Source of the DNA: Erythroxylum novogranatense
Taxonomy: Eukaryota; Streptophyta; Magnoliopsida; Malpighiales; Erythroxylaceae
NCBI GenBank assembly: GCA_029891385.1
Contig: CM057225.1
Coordinates: forward strand, 13,553,060-13,617,059
Length of the DNA stretch: 64,000 nt
Direction of reading: 5' to 3'
Shown one piece after another: positions 10,911-22,615 of this stretch (position 1 is the first letter of the stretch; each line of letters begins with the position of its first letter). The position numbers and the translations under genes are program-made. Under the pieces are notes generated by a model that was not told the DNA's origin, searched no databases, and saw nothing but the letters and a program-made list of their open reading frames with translations.

Positions 10911-13639
10911 TGTTGGACCCCGTCTCCGAGGCCCAACATTCGGACCCCACAAGTACACATAAACATAGAAGACTCATAACTCACCACAATAGGGGAAACT
11001 TGTAATAGAAAAGTTGGATAGGCTTTTAAAGAAAATATGTTCCTTATGCTCTCACGATTCTAACGCCACTGAAAACGCTAAATTCGGATCAGAAATGAAA
11101 AAGTTATAACCAAAATAGTCAAAACTGAACACTTTACTGACTTTGCGTCAAAATTGGAAAACCTTAGAGGCTAGCTTGCTGTTCAGTTTCTTCATAAAAC
11201 TTGTAGGTTTAGGTCTCTAGTTTAATTTAAAATAAGAATCGCCTCAATCGGAGCTCTATAGCGCAAGATATTATAAAATTAGTGAAGTATATTCAGACTT
11301 TGACAACCGATCGCCACACTTTGTTTCAAACCACCTTTTTCAAATTAAAAGCAATACTGACCAATCAGGTATAAAAAGATAGAAAATTTTCTTATGAATC
11401 CAACGCTTCAAAAATCGGCTAAATCGAAGGTTTGTACAAAAAGTTATGGCCAAAAGAAGGAAGAGAGGTCAAAAACACAAAAGCAGACGATGACGTCAGC
11501 ACAAACGCAAATTCGTCTGTGATGACGTCAGCACAGACGCAAAAATTCGTCTGTGATGACATCATCACATATGCAAAAATTCGTCTGTGATGACGTCAGC
11601 ATAGACGCAAAAATTCGTCTGTGATGACGTCATCACAGACGAAAAAAATGAAGCCTAACTTCGCCTGAGCCCTTTCTCCAGAACATCCCCACTTTGAAGA
11701 TGCATAACTTTTCACTCAGATGTCCAAAATTTACAAACTTTATACCGTTGGAAAGATAAAAGAAATATCTACAACTTTTCAGAAGAAAATTTTGGCAAAA
11801 TATATCTTTAACAATCCCAACATTGCCCCTAAAGTCAGAGGATCAGACTTTCGTTCCTGCACCAACACTGCACCCAAATCTTAACTTCATGACAATATTC
11901 GAGACTCTTAGACACAGAATTCAAAGTCGATGTCTTCTTACAAAATGTAGCCATATATCTCTAATTTAATCCAAAATAAGAATTGTCTCGTTTGGATTAC
12001 TAGAGAAGACATTATGGCTAAAATACTGAAGTATATTCAGTGAATATTTTCCAGATCACTACCAATCTTATCTCTAAATCTTTCCTTATCACCACTCATA
12101 AACCTTTGCAACTTCCAGCAAGCTATCCCAAGACAAAACCCAACAACAACTTAATGATCAAAAGACTCATACATGTACCCTTTTTAAAGGCAAGCACAAA
12201 TCGCAGATAACAAATTCATATGAAGAAGAGAGTATTAGAGCTCTCATCTCTTTATCAATCATTCAAGAGCTCAATTATAGCTTTAGTTACATATCAGCAT
12301 ATTCATCATATCCATCATGAATCAAGTACCAAAATACAACATATGAGATGCTCAATGCTTAATATGCTTATAAAGCCATTCCGAAAGCTAGTTACTAACT
12401 TAATACAAAAGTGTCTAAAGTTTTTTGGAGTTATGCCCGATGCCTTGCAAAGTTTCGCGCTCAACTAGAATTTGCACCTGAGGAGGGAGAATGGGGTGAA
12501 CAAACACGGCTCAGTGGCTAACACCTCTATAGCCATCGAGTAATGAGCCACACAACACATAAAGAATTCAAAACATTTTCAGTCTATCATATAAAGCACA
12601 AATGACTCAACTTCATCACATAAATCATCAATTAGCCAAAATCATCACATAAAGCATCACATTAGATCTTTTATCAAGTAAAACAAGTAATATGCATCAT
12701 TTACTCAAAATGATGATATGCACACAATTGGCTCGAGAGTTCCATAAACACAACGAATAAACCAAGTTTATCGAAACACAACGAGTCCATTTTCGGATCT
12801 TGTGGGCCACAAGCGGGCAGCCGGGAGAAGGCTAGGGGGGTCAACGTGCACGTGACTATCGAAATAGGTTCTCTCTTGCCCAATCACAACTCATTTATGC
12901 TCACATATTCAAGCACAAGAATAGCATTTCGTGCTTCTTTCATACTTTCGAATCATCATAGTTTCACACTTTACATTCAAATCAAAGGAAATACCCTTTC
13001 AATATGCACATAATTATCAAAGATAGCACACATAGGGCATTTGCCCATTACACAACAACTATAAAAAAATGTTACCCACCTATCGTCGGTATTCGAATTC
13101 AAGATTGCCCTTCCTCCTTGTCGTGAGTGGAGTTCTCTTGATTTCCTCTAATAAATCGATTCTCTTCCTTTTTTTCCTCTCCTTTCTTCCTCCCTTCAAG
13201 CCTCCTATGGGTCTCCTTCCTCTCTTGGCCGAAACCCTCTTGCTTCCTTGCTCACGATTTGCTCTCTTCTCTTTTCTTTTGGTGACTTACGACACTTTGC
13301 TCCTCTCCTTCTCTTCTCTTCATTCCTTTATATTTCCACTTAAAACCTACCTCAAAACTACATAGTTTTGATCTCTCCTCTAACTTTCAAAGCTTTTGAG
13401 CTCTCCTCCTCCTCACAAGCCCACTCTACCCTAATCCACTTATCTTCTAAAACCCATACTTTCCAATGTTAGGTCCAAGCCTTCATTTTAATTCCCAACT
13501 TCTAATTTCCAAGCCCAACATAAAAATATCTATATAAACACATAATTAAAGCAATCAAGGCAAAATAAAAATAATTAACGAATAAATCTATAAATCAATA
13601 AATAAATAAATAAAAATAAAAAAATTTCGGGGCCCAACA
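10911..13639 (-). mobile_element. 3' LTR of element D (2729 bp)
   Basis: Runs from TGTTGGACCCC to GGGGCCCAACA on the + strand. It is closely similar to 18485-21105, with substitutions and small indels. The main difference is a palindrome array of about 165 bp here (11488-11645) against about 60 bp in the other LTR. Modules are visible at about 11010 and 11191 (181 bp apart), with further ones at about 11768 and 11929. Confidence 0.9.
11488..11645 (-). repeat. TGACGTCA array in the 3' LTR of element D
   Basis: Four perfect TGACGTCA palindromes at 11491-11498, 11523-11530, 11591-11598 and 11625-11632, spaced by ATTCGTCTGTG and CAGACGCAAAAA units. It has the same building blocks as 9720-9905 in L3, reverse oriented as expected for a - strand LTR. 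Confidence 0.8.
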
Positions 13640-13655
13640 ATTCTCCCCTCCTAAA
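13640..13655 (-). other. Polypurine tract of element D
   Basis: On the - strand this reads CTTTTAGGAGGGGAGAAT-like purines immediately before the 3' LTR. This is the usual site for plus-strand priming. Confidence 0.8.
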
Positions 13656-13681
13656 AGAATTTCGTCCTCGAAATCCTTACC

Positions 13682-14150
13682 TTAGTCCATGAAGAAGTAT
13701 GGGTACTTCTCCTTCATGGGCTCCAAAGGCTCCCAAGTTGCCTCTTCGGTCGAATGGTTCCTCCACAAGACCTTTACCAGCTTTACAACTTTATTCCTTA
13801 ACACCTTTTCCTTTGAATCTAAGATCTCCACGGGTTGCTCCTCATAAGTCAAATCCTCTCTCAATTGAACCTCTCAAGGTTGAACTATTTATGAAGGATC
13901 CGATCTGCATTTCCTCAAAGATCGATACATGGAACACATTATGAATCTTAGCTAACTCCAATGGCAAATCTAACTTATAAGCTAAAGGCCCAATCCTCTC
14001 AATGATCTCATATGGGCCTATGTACCTCGGGCTAAGCTTGCCCTTCTTGCCAAACCTCAAAATACCTTTCCATGGAGAAGCTCTAAGAAACACCTTCTCA
14101 CCCACTTCAAACTCCATCTCTTTCCTATGGGCATCTGTGTAGCTCTTCAT
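13682..14150 (-). pseudogene. Element D integrase C-terminus and chromodomain
   Basis: Two overlapping frames. The upstream one (13842-14150) holds the integrase C-terminal GPY/F-type module with KLSPRYIGPYEIIERIGPLAY and NVFHVS. The downstream one (13682-13864) carries a chromodomain with VKVLWRNHSTEEATWEP and ends ...YPYFFMD. In chromoviruses this domain binds methylated H3 tails and steers insertion into heterochromatin. A single frameshift near 13850 separates them. Aromatic cage residues are only partly conserved, as in many Tekay/Del copies. Confidence 0.85.
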
Positions 14151-14255
14151 CCTATCTTGAGCTGCTTTAAGCCTCTGTTTTACCTATTTGACTTTATCCA
14201 CTGTAGCCTGTACCAATTCAGGCCCTACAAGCTTCCTTTCACCTTCCTCATCCCA

Positions 14256-14762
14256 TCATAAAGGAGTCTTGCATCTCCTACCATACAAAGCCTCGTAAGG
14301 TGCCATCTGAATTCCCGAGTGATAGGAATTATTGTAAGCAAACTCAATCAAAGGTAGGTGATCATCCCACGAACCTTTGAAATCCAATGCACAAGCTCTC
14401 AACATCGCCTCCAAAGTTCGTATCGTCCTCTCCGATTGCCCATCAGTCTGTGGATGGAAAACTGTACTGAAATGCAATCTAGTCCCCAGAGCCTCCTGCA
14501 AACTTTCCCAAAACCTGGAGGTAAACCTAGGATCCCTATCAAACATTATCGAACTCGGAATCTCATGAAGTCTAATTACCTCATCTACATACTTCTTAGC
14601 CAAAACATTCAAAGAATCCGTCTGTTTAATTGGCAAGAAGTGGGCTGACTTAGTCAGCCTATCCACAATCACCCAAATAGTTTCATGCTTCTTGCTAGTC
14701 CTTGGTAAACCCATCAGAAAATCCATGGTAATCTTCTCCCATTTCCATTCCGGAATCGGCAA
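14256..14762 (-). pseudogene. Element D integrase catalytic core
   Basis: An open stretch of 168 codons with the DDE core: first Asp in KITMDFLMGLP, second in FDRDPRF, Glu in QSERTIRTLEAML. The usual Ser before the second Asp is Phe here. HPQTDGQSER and YNNSYHSGIQMAPYEALYGR are standard gypsy integrase signatures. This enzyme would insert the cDNA into host chromatin. It is the longest uninterrupted domain of the element. Confidence 0.9.
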
Positions 14763-14793
14763 AGGATTAAGCTTGTTTGGAAGGTACTGGTGT

Positions 14794-15000
14794 TCAATTT
14801 AACTCACGACACACAAAACATCTTTTAGCATACTCTGCCACATCTTTCCTCATTCCTTTCCACCAGAAATGGTCTTTCAAATCCCGATACATCTTAGAAC
14901 TCCCTGGGTGCATCGCATAAGGAGCGTTATGCTCTTCATCTAGAATCTCATCCTTCACTCTAACACATCCGAACACACAATCATCACCCATAACCATCAA
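14794..15000 (-). pseudogene. Element D integrase zinc-binding domain
   Basis: Carries the HHCC finger: EEHNAPYAMHPGSSKMYRDL, then WWKGM and a CFVC pair. It precedes the catalytic core by about 30 bases and is out of frame with it, so at least one indel lies between them. Confidence 0.85.
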
Positions 15001-15279
15001 TCCATCTTCCTTTACCCCTACATCGAGGGCTTGCCATCTTTATCTCTCGCTCTAAGCTTACTCAAGTACTCATCCCGTTCTTGCAATTCTTTGATCTTCC
15101 TCCTCAACACTGGTCTCACTATGAAATTTGCCAAAATACAACAGCTCAACTTGCCTCAATGTCACATCAAGTCCGCTAATTCCTTCAAAGAAGGAAGGTA
15201 CACTGTCTCCACATGTGCCATAGTGGACTTCCTACTCAATGCATCACCACCACATTAGCTTTCCCGATGGTAGTCTATC

Positions 15280-15660
15280 ACCAAATCATAATCTTTAATA
15301 ACTCCAACCATCGCCTCGCCTCAAATTCACTTCTTTCTCGAGTCAACAAGTACTTAAGGCTCTTATGGTCCAGAATACTCTAGTAGTAACTCCATACAAG
15401 TAGTGTCTCTAAATCTTCAATGCGAAAATAATAGCAGCTAACTCCAAATCATGAATAGGGTAGTTCATCTCATAAGGCTTCAATTGCCTAGAAGCATAGG
15501 CAATCACTTTCTCTCCTTGCATCAATACACATCCTAAACCCTTCCCGAAGGCGTCACTTGTACATAATGTATCCATCATCACCATAGGTAATGTCAAAAT
15601 CGGTGCGAGAGTAAGCCTATTCTTCAATTCCTCAAACTACTCGCACTCCTCACCCACTCA
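15280..15660 (-). pseudogene. Element D RNase H domain
   Basis: The readable part (15409-15627) has [15 protein letters not shown] with the first catalytic Asp, [14 protein letters not shown], and [16 protein letters not shown] with the catalytic Glu. The remainder toward 15280 (HLSL-type motif region) is shifted. RNase H removes the RNA strand during reverse transcription. Confidence 0.8.
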
Positions 15661-15939
15661 AACTTCGATTCTTTCTCGTCAATTTGGAAAGTGGAGCAAC
15701 TATCATAGAAAAGCCCTCCACGAACCTCCCTGTAATATCCACTAATCCCAAGAAACTCCTCACCTCACCCACATTCTTAGTGCTTTTCATTTAACCACGC
15801 TTTCTATCTTTGTGGATCCACATGCACTCCACGCCTCAAATCACATGCCCAAGAAATACTACTTCTCTTAGCCAAAATTCGCACTTGTCGAACTTGGCAT
15901 ACAACTCGCTCTTTCTCAAGGTCTCCAAAGCAACCTCAA

Positions 15940-16422
15940 GTGATCCTCGTGCTTCTCATCACTCTTAGAATAGACCAATATATCATCAATAAAGACAATG
16001 ACAAATCGGTCTAGGAAAGACTTGAAGACTCTATTCATCAAATCCATAAAGATCGCTGAGCATTTGTTAGCCCGAAAGGCATAACCAAAAACTCAAGTGA
16101 CCATACCAAGGCCCTAAAAGGTCTTTAACACATCAGTCTCCTTAATCCTCAACTGATGATAACTCAATCTCAAATCTATTTTGAAAAAGACTCTCGCCCC
16201 TTGCAACTGATCAAACAAATCATCTATGCGCGGGAGCGGATATCTGTTCTTAACGGTGGCCTGATTCAGCTTCCTATAATCCACACACATCCGCAATGAC
16301 CCATCCTTTTTCTTCACAAATAGCACCGGAGCTCCCCAAGGTGAAGAGCTTGGCCTAATATAACCCTTCTCTAAAAGATCTTCCAATTTCTCCTTAAGCT
16401 CTCTCAATTCCGCCGGGGCCAT
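15940..16422 (-). pseudogene. Element D reverse transcriptase
   Basis: The N-terminal half is open (16114-16422): [59 protein letters not shown] frameshift near 16120 and a further one follow. The second half (about 15940-16113) still shows [11 protein letters not shown] and, in another frame, the FIDD form of the YxDD active site near 15985. It copies element RNA to cDNA in virus-like particles. The broken frame makes this copy inactive as read. Confidence 0.88.
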
Positions 16423-17010
16423 CCGGTAAGGCGGAATTGAAATCGCAAGAAGACTGGAAGAAGCTCAACGGAAAATTCAATTTCCCTAGGAGGAGGTAGT
16501 CCTGGCAATTCCTCGGGAAAGACGTCCGAAAATTCCCTGACTACAGGAATGTCCTCCAACCTCCCTCTATCTGCCTCCGTGTCTAACACATAGGCCAAAT
16601 ACGCTTCACACCCCTTACTCATCAATCTCTCTGCTGATATAACTGAAACAATCCGAGGCGGACTAGCTCTTCTATCTCCCACAAATACCACTTTTCTGCC
16701 ATTCTCTGACTCAAATTCTACTGTCTTTTGCTTGCAGTCTAAGTTGGCATGATACTTCTCTAAAGTATCCATACCTAGGATCACATCCAATCCTCCCATC
16801 TTCAAAGGCATCAAATCCACCACAAACTTCCCTCCACTAATCTCTATCTCACGCCTCTATACACTTGATCGATAATAATAAACCGGCCGACGGAGTACTC
16901 ACCATCACGAGTATCCAAAGGGCTCAAGACACTACCACATACAGCTTCTACCCGACGACACAAAAGAGTGGGTAGAACCCGGATCAATCAAAGCAAGCAC
17001 ACAATATCAA
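16404..17010 (-). pseudogene. Element D aspartic protease and linker to RT
   Basis: Near 16970-17000 the - strand reads LALIDPGSTHSFV, the catalytic D-x-G-S/T site of gypsy proteases. Downstream, 16404-16823 is open with DVILGMDTLEKYHANLDC, then EFSDVFPEELPGLPPPREIEF, the linker that precedes RT in this group. Indels separate the two parts. Confidence 0.82.
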
Positions 17011-17179
17011 ACAATTTAATCATACCCGTTACCACTTCTGGAGCTGCTCTCGCCTCCTCTCGAGTCATTGCAAACACTCTAGCCGGTGCTTGTCCCTCGA
17101 TCTATCTGGAGGGTAAGCTCTCTTAGTACACCAGAGCTACCCACTTCATCCATGACTTTCATCCCCATCATCTCTGCCC

Positions 17180-18293
17180 TCCTTGAAGCTTGCATCAGGA
17201 CCCTCTCTTCATCTGCTTAGACAAAATTTGGCTATGTGTCCTTTCTCGCCATTAATTGAAACATGCCCTGACACTCAAGCATTCTCCTCTATGATGAAAT
17301 CCACAGTGCTCACACTGGGAAGAGGTGGCCTCCCTATCACCCCTTCTATCGCCGCCCACCGTCAAGCTTGGTGAGAAATAGTAGGAGTCCTCATAGATCT
17401 AGGCCGGCTTCCACCGCTGCTCCTCTCCTCGATCGCACAGAAAGGCTCGCACTTCTCTCGTGCATAAGTACCACCTCCCTCCCGAATCGCTTCTATTCCT
17501 TCCTTTGCTAATCGCGCCTTAATGTTCTCGATGTTCTCAACCCTCAGAGCCGCTTCAACCAGCTGTTGAAAGTCGCCAAAGTTCTACACTACCACCTTCT
17601 CTCTGATAGCTAAGTGTAGTCCCGACTCAAACTCGTGATACTTGACAAATTTCATCAACATCACCAAGAAGATACCTCGACAACCGAGTAAATCGACGCC
17701 ATACTCAAGAATACCGCCTCTCCGGGTGAGACTCAAAACTCCCTCTGCTTCATTGAATGTACACCTCAGACAGATACTTCTTCCTCAAGACAACAGAAGT
17801 CTCCCATGTCAACCCTCATCGGTCTCGTCGACTCCCAGCACAGCCTCCCACCAATGCAAGGCATCACCAAGGCGATGGCAAGATAAACCACTCACTCATC
17901 ATCCTCAGACTCCATCCGATCCAAGACCCTCTCGGTCTTCCTCAACCATGTTTCACTTCTTCAGGTCTCATGTCCTGTGGAAATCCACCGCCCATACTTC
18001 CTCACTTGTCAAACTGCTCCCCCTCTTAGTTGGGGCAACTAGAGCTCGGGGCATTTGACCCATAGCCCAACAAAGGCTTGGGTAAATGCTGAAAGAGTCT
18101 CTTGTCTAGAGCGCACTTGCTCAGCCGACTAGGCGACTACCGATTCTCGAGATCGGAGGGCTCACTACTCGCCTCTAGAGAAGCCTCACTGGGCTACTCC
18201 CGGCTACGGACTCATCCGTGCTCTCCTCTCTCGAAGGAGAGTCAGTGCAATAGAACCTTGCATAACTCCTCGTGTCCTTCTACGAGGTGGCAT
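17180..18293 (-). pseudogene. Element D gag
   Basis: The likely start is ATG at 18293 (MPPRRRTRG...), the usual opening of these gags, about 170 bp after the primer-binding site. Stretches at about 17550-17900 read as a retrotransposon gag core (EYHEFESGLHLAIREKVV). Near 17200-17310 a CCHC knuckle region is visible (CEHCGFHHRGEC, then GEKGHIAKFC), split by a small insertion that removes one cysteine. Several frameshifts are present. Gag forms the capsid that packages element RNA. Confidence 0.8.
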
Positions 18294-18463
18294 CTTACTC
18301 CTTCAATGAAAATATTTACCGATTAGCTACATTTCTTTTTAATCTTAGTTCCTATATGTATGCATGAGATGCATGTCATTTAATACAACAATCAATTCAT
18401 AATGCGACATTTAATCACATAACAAAACCATTCCTTACTATGCATTCTAAGCCTAGGAGTAAA

Positions 18464-18480
18464 CCTAAGCTCGATACCAA
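18464..18480 (-). other. Primer-binding site of element D
   Basis: The - strand reads TGGTATCGAGCTTAGG next to the 5' LTR. It resembles the initiator-Met tRNA site TGGTATCAGAGC with one base missing. A similar variant is found in element C (52821-52833). Confidence 0.75.
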
Positions 18481-18484
18481 ACAA

Positions 18485-21105
18485 TGTCGACCTCGCCTCC
18501 GAGGCCCAACATTCGGACCCCACAAGTACACATAAGCATAGAAGACCCATAACTCACCACAATAGGAGAAACTTGTAATAGAAAAGTTGGATAGGATTTT
18601 TAAGAAAATATGTTCCTTATGCTCTCACGATTCTAACGCCACTGAAAACGCTCAATTCGGATTAGAAATGAAAAAGTTATAACCAAAATAGTCAAAATGA
18701 ACACTTTATCGACTTCACAAAATTGGAAAACCTTAGAGGCTAGCTTGCTGTTCAGTTTCTTCATAAAACTTGTAGGTTTAGGTCTCTAGTTTAATTTAAA
18801 ATAAGAATCGCCTCAATCGGAGCTCTATAGCGCAAGATATTCTAAAATTAGTGAAGTATATTCAGACTTTGACAACCGATCGCCACACTTTGTTTCAAAC
18901 CACCTTTTTCAAATTAAAAGCAATACTGAACAATCAGGTATAAAAAGATAGAAAATTTTCTTATGAATCCAACGCTTCAAAAATCGCTAAATCAAGGTTT
19001 GTACAAAAGTTATGGCCAAAAGAAGGAAGAGAGGTCAAAACACAAAAGCATTTATGACGCCAAGACAGACGTTAAATTGCTCAGTGATGACATCAAGATG
19101 ACGCACTAAAAAAATGAAGCCTAACTTCGCCTGAGCCCTTTCTCCAGAACATCCCCACTTTGAAGATGCATAACTTTTCACTCAGATGTCCAAAATTTAC
19201 AAACTTTATACCGTTGGAAAGATAAAAGAAATATATACAACTTTTCAGAAGAAAATTTTGACAAAATCTATCTTTAACAATCCCAAAATTTCCCCTAAAG
19301 TTAGAGGATCAGACTTTCGTTCCTGCACCAACACTGCACCCAAATCTTAACTTCATGACAATATTCGAGACTCTTAGACACAGAATTCAAAGTTGATGTC
19401 TTCTTACAAAATGTATCCATATATCTCTAGTTTAATCCAAAACAAGAATCGTCTCGTTTGGATTACTAGAGAAGACGTTATAGCTAAAATACTGAAGCAT
19501 ATTCAGTGAATATTTTCCAGATCACTACCAATCTTATCTCTAAATCTTTCCTTATCACCACTCATAAACCTTTGCAACTTCCAGCAAGCTATCCCAAGAC
19601 AAAACCCAACAACAACTTAATGATCAAAAGACTCATACATGTACCCTTTTTAAAGGCAAGCACAAATCGCAGATAACAAATTCATATGAAGAAGAGAGTA
19701 CTAGAGCTCTCATCTCTTTATCAATCATTCAAGAGCTCAATTATAGCTTTAGTTACATATCAGCATATTCATCATATCCATCATGAATCAAGTACCAAAA
19801 TACAAAATATGAGATGCTCAATGCTTAATATGCTTATAAATCCATTCCGAAAGCTAGTTACTAACTTAATACAAAAGTGTCTAAAGTTTCTTGGAGTTAT
19901 GCCCGATGCCTTGCAAAGTTTCGCGCTCAACTAGAATTTGCACCTGAGGAGGGAGAATGGGGTGAACAAACACGGCTCAGTGGCTAACACCTCTATAGCC
20001 ATCGAGTAATGAGCCACACAACACATAAAGAATTCAAAACATTTTCAGTCTATCATATAAAGCACAAATGACTCAACTTCATCACATAAATCATCAATTA
20101 GCCAAAATCATCACATAAAGCATCACATTAGATCTTTTATCAAGTAAAACAAGTAATATGCATCATTTACTCAAAAATGATGATATGCACACAATTGGCT
20201 CGAGAGTTCCATAAACACAACGAATAAACCGAAGTTTATCGTAAACACAACGAGTCCATTTTCGGATCTTGTGGGCCACAAGCGGGCTGCCGGGAGAAGG
20301 CTAGGGGGGTCAACGTGCACGTGACTATCGAAATAGGTTCTCTCTTGCCCAATCACAACTCATTTATGCTCACATATTCAAGCACAAGAATAGCATTTCG
20401 TGCTTCTTTCATACTTTCGAATCATCATAGTTTCACACTTTACATTCAAATCAAAGGAAATACCCTTTCAATATGCACATAATTATCAAAGATAGCACAC
20501 ATAGGGCATTTGCCCATTACACAACAACTATAAAAAAAATGTTACCCACCTATCGTCGGTATTCGAATTCAAGATTGCCCTTCCTCCTTGTCGTGAGTGG
20601 AGTTCTCTTGATTTCCTCTAATAAATCGATTCTCTTCCTTTTTTCCTCTCCTTTCTTCCTCCTTCAAGCCTCCTATGGGTCTCCTTCCTCTCTTGGCAAA
20701 CCCTCTTGCTTCCTTGCTCACGATTTGCTCTCTTCTCTTTTCTTTTGGTGACTTACGACACTTTGCTCCTCTCCTTCTCTTCTCTTCATTCCTTTATATT
20801 TCCACTTAAAACCTACCTCAAAACTACATAGTTTTGATCTCTCCTCTAACTTTCAAAGCTTTTGGGCTCTCCTCCCCCTCACAAGCCCACTCTACCCTAA
20901 TCCATTTATCTTCTAAAGCCCATACTTTCCAATGTTAGGTCCAAGCCTTCATTTTAATTCCCAACGTCTAATTTCCAAGCCCAACATAAAAATATCTATA
21001 TAAACACATAATTAAAGCAATCAAGGCAAAATAAAAATAATTAACGAATAAATCTATAAATCAATAAATCAATAAATAAAAATAAAAAAAATTTAGGGCC
21101 CAACA
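18485..21105 (-). mobile_element. 5' LTR of element D (2621 bp)
   Basis: Begins TGTCGACCTCG (the tip is mutated relative to TGTTGGACCCC) and ends GGGCCCAACA, followed by the TGTTG target duplication. It is about 108 bp shorter than the partner LTR, almost entirely because the palindrome array (19047-19110) is collapsed and has no perfect TGACGTCA. Confidence 0.9.
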
Positions 21106-21110
21106 TGTTG

Positions 21111-22437
21111 TCTTTAAACAAAGAGATTCTTCTCATTTCAATTGCATCATTAATGTTGCATTATTGCATGAATGATTTGAAAAATCATTATTATTTCAAT
21201 ACATGAACTTTTGATGAATTGCAAATACATTTGTGTTATGCCTCGAACATTTCATGGCATTTCGTATATTCGAAAAAGAGCATTTGATAATTGATTTAAG
21301 CATGATTATGTGCTTGTGTTTGGGAGAGAACGTTCGTTAGTCACGCGCATCGCCGACGTTTAAGCTCGCTCCCGCCACCCGTTAGAGGCCACGAAATCTT
21401 GAGAAATCGGACTCGTTGTGTTTATTTATAAACTTCGGTTTATTTGTTGTGTTCTTAAACTCTCGAGCCGTTATGTGTGCATTTGCATTGTGAAGTATTA
21501 TGATTGATGCATTCATATTTCAGAAATTGTGAATTGACTCATGCAAAAGAAGAACTTTTGAAAATGTGCTTTATGGATTTCAAACAAAGTTTCGCAAGAA
21601 AAGAAAAGAAAAGCATTTTAAAAGGTTTTTCTTATTTATTTGTTATAAATCGTTACCCACGAGTTATAAGCTCACCCCTTCATTCCTATCCACAGTGATG
21701 AGAAGAAGATCGGTAAAGAAAAGTGAAGGTTTCCATTTGTATGTGTTCATATGGTATAATTTGTTTAGCTAGCGATCGCTAAGAAATTTAGAATTGTTGT
21801 GTATTCATTTTGAGAATGTATTCTAATTCGGACATATGTATTGGATTAAGTTATGGATTTGTATATGGAATAGTAAAATGAATTATGATTCGAGTTATGG
21901 ATTTTGTGTATGGAAATTGGGTATATGACTGTGATGGTTGGTTTGAATATTTAAAGTGCTAATCGCTTGAGAATTGATGGTATTTAAATTGAATGTGCGC
22001 GATTTTATGGAAATGAAAAGTGAGAGTTTAAACCGATGAGATATGATTGTATATGAAGAAGCAAATAAATTGAGTTTGAGTGCGAATGATTTCAATTGAT
22101 ATTGAAGTCACTTTGTAAGAGATGGAATGAAAATGAAAGAAAAAATGTACACGGATTGGATTAGTTTTGACCGATAGTCTTAAGGTTTCCAACGCAACGC
22201 TTTCTTTGATACTTGTTCACGGATGTCGACTCCGCTTTGTTACGATCGAAATTGGTTTCGATTCGATTTGCTTCGATTTGTTAATGATTTGTTGAGCTTT
22301 GTGATCCAAGTTTGCTCAAGATGTCGATTTGATTTCGCTTTATGTTTCGCTTCCTTGCTTTAATTTGATTCATATTGGTTCGTATTCGATTCGCTTTCCG
22401 CTTTCGTCAGCGCCGGTCTCCGGATCGGGTCCTAACA
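21111..22437 (+). mobile_element. L3 LTR, second segment
   Basis: Continuation of 8571-10910 after element D and its TGTTG duplication. It ends CGGATCGGGTCCTAACA, matching the end of L5 (33033, reversed). It is followed at once by a primer-binding site, so L3 is a 5' LTR and not a plain solo LTR. Confidence 0.85.
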
Positions 22438-22500
22438 TTTGTGGTATCAGAGCATAGAGTGAAAGTGTTAAGTTTAAGTAGTTGGGTTTCGGACCTAACA
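22438..22500 (+). other. L3 primer-binding site and residual tail
   Basis: TGGTATCAGAGC at 22442-22453 is an exact initiator-Met tRNA primer-binding site. Only about 47 bp follow before the element stops at TTCGGACCTAACA, next to the TSD CTGGG (22501-22505). The last bases resemble the LTR end (GGGTCCTAACA). The whole interior and almost all of the 3' LTR are therefore missing, yet the outer terminus is kept. Confidence 0.85.
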
Positions 22501-22505
22501 CTGGG

Positions 22506-22615
22506 TATGCACTAACTCCCTTCGAGCTCAAAGCTCTTTTTCAGTGATCGAACTCAAGGCTCTTTTCAGTATCAGTGTTCGAGCTCAAGACTCTTTTCAA
22601 TATCAGTGGCATCTC
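22506..22615 (-). repeat. Hairpin array inside LTR L2
   Basis: About 36-bp units such as TTCGAGCTCAAAGCTC plus a TTTTCAGTATCAGTG spacer, repeated about three times (22522, 22548, 22579). One unit keeps the palindrome GAGCTCAAAGCTC (22524-22536); others are imperfect. It lies at the place of the L1 and L6 hairpin arrays. Confidence 0.65.

Larger units (their letters stand above)
10911..21105 (-). mobile_element. Element D: full-length Ty3/gypsy chromovirus
   Basis: A complete - strand element of 10.2 kb: LTRs at 10911-13639 and 18485-21105, polypurine tract next to the first, primer-binding site next to the second. The TSD TGTTG occurs at 10906-10910 and 21106-21110. The 4.8-kb interior reads on the - strand as gag, protease, RT, RNase H, integrase and chromodomain, the order of Ty3/gypsy chromoviruses. 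Long LTRs and the chromodomain style point to the Tekay/Del group (inference). Frameshifts and stops break every domain junction, so it is unlikely to be autonomous. It inserted into L3. Confidence 0.92.

Noticed and set aside
12220..12468. 82-codon frame present in both LTRs of element D
   Set aside because: It is kept in both copies only because the LTRs are duplicates of one another; it is antisense to the element and shows no domain.
13069..13365. 98-codon hydrophobic frame on the + strand
   Set aside because: It lies in the LTR of element D in a CT-rich leader; the second LTR copy (20473-20751) breaks the frame.
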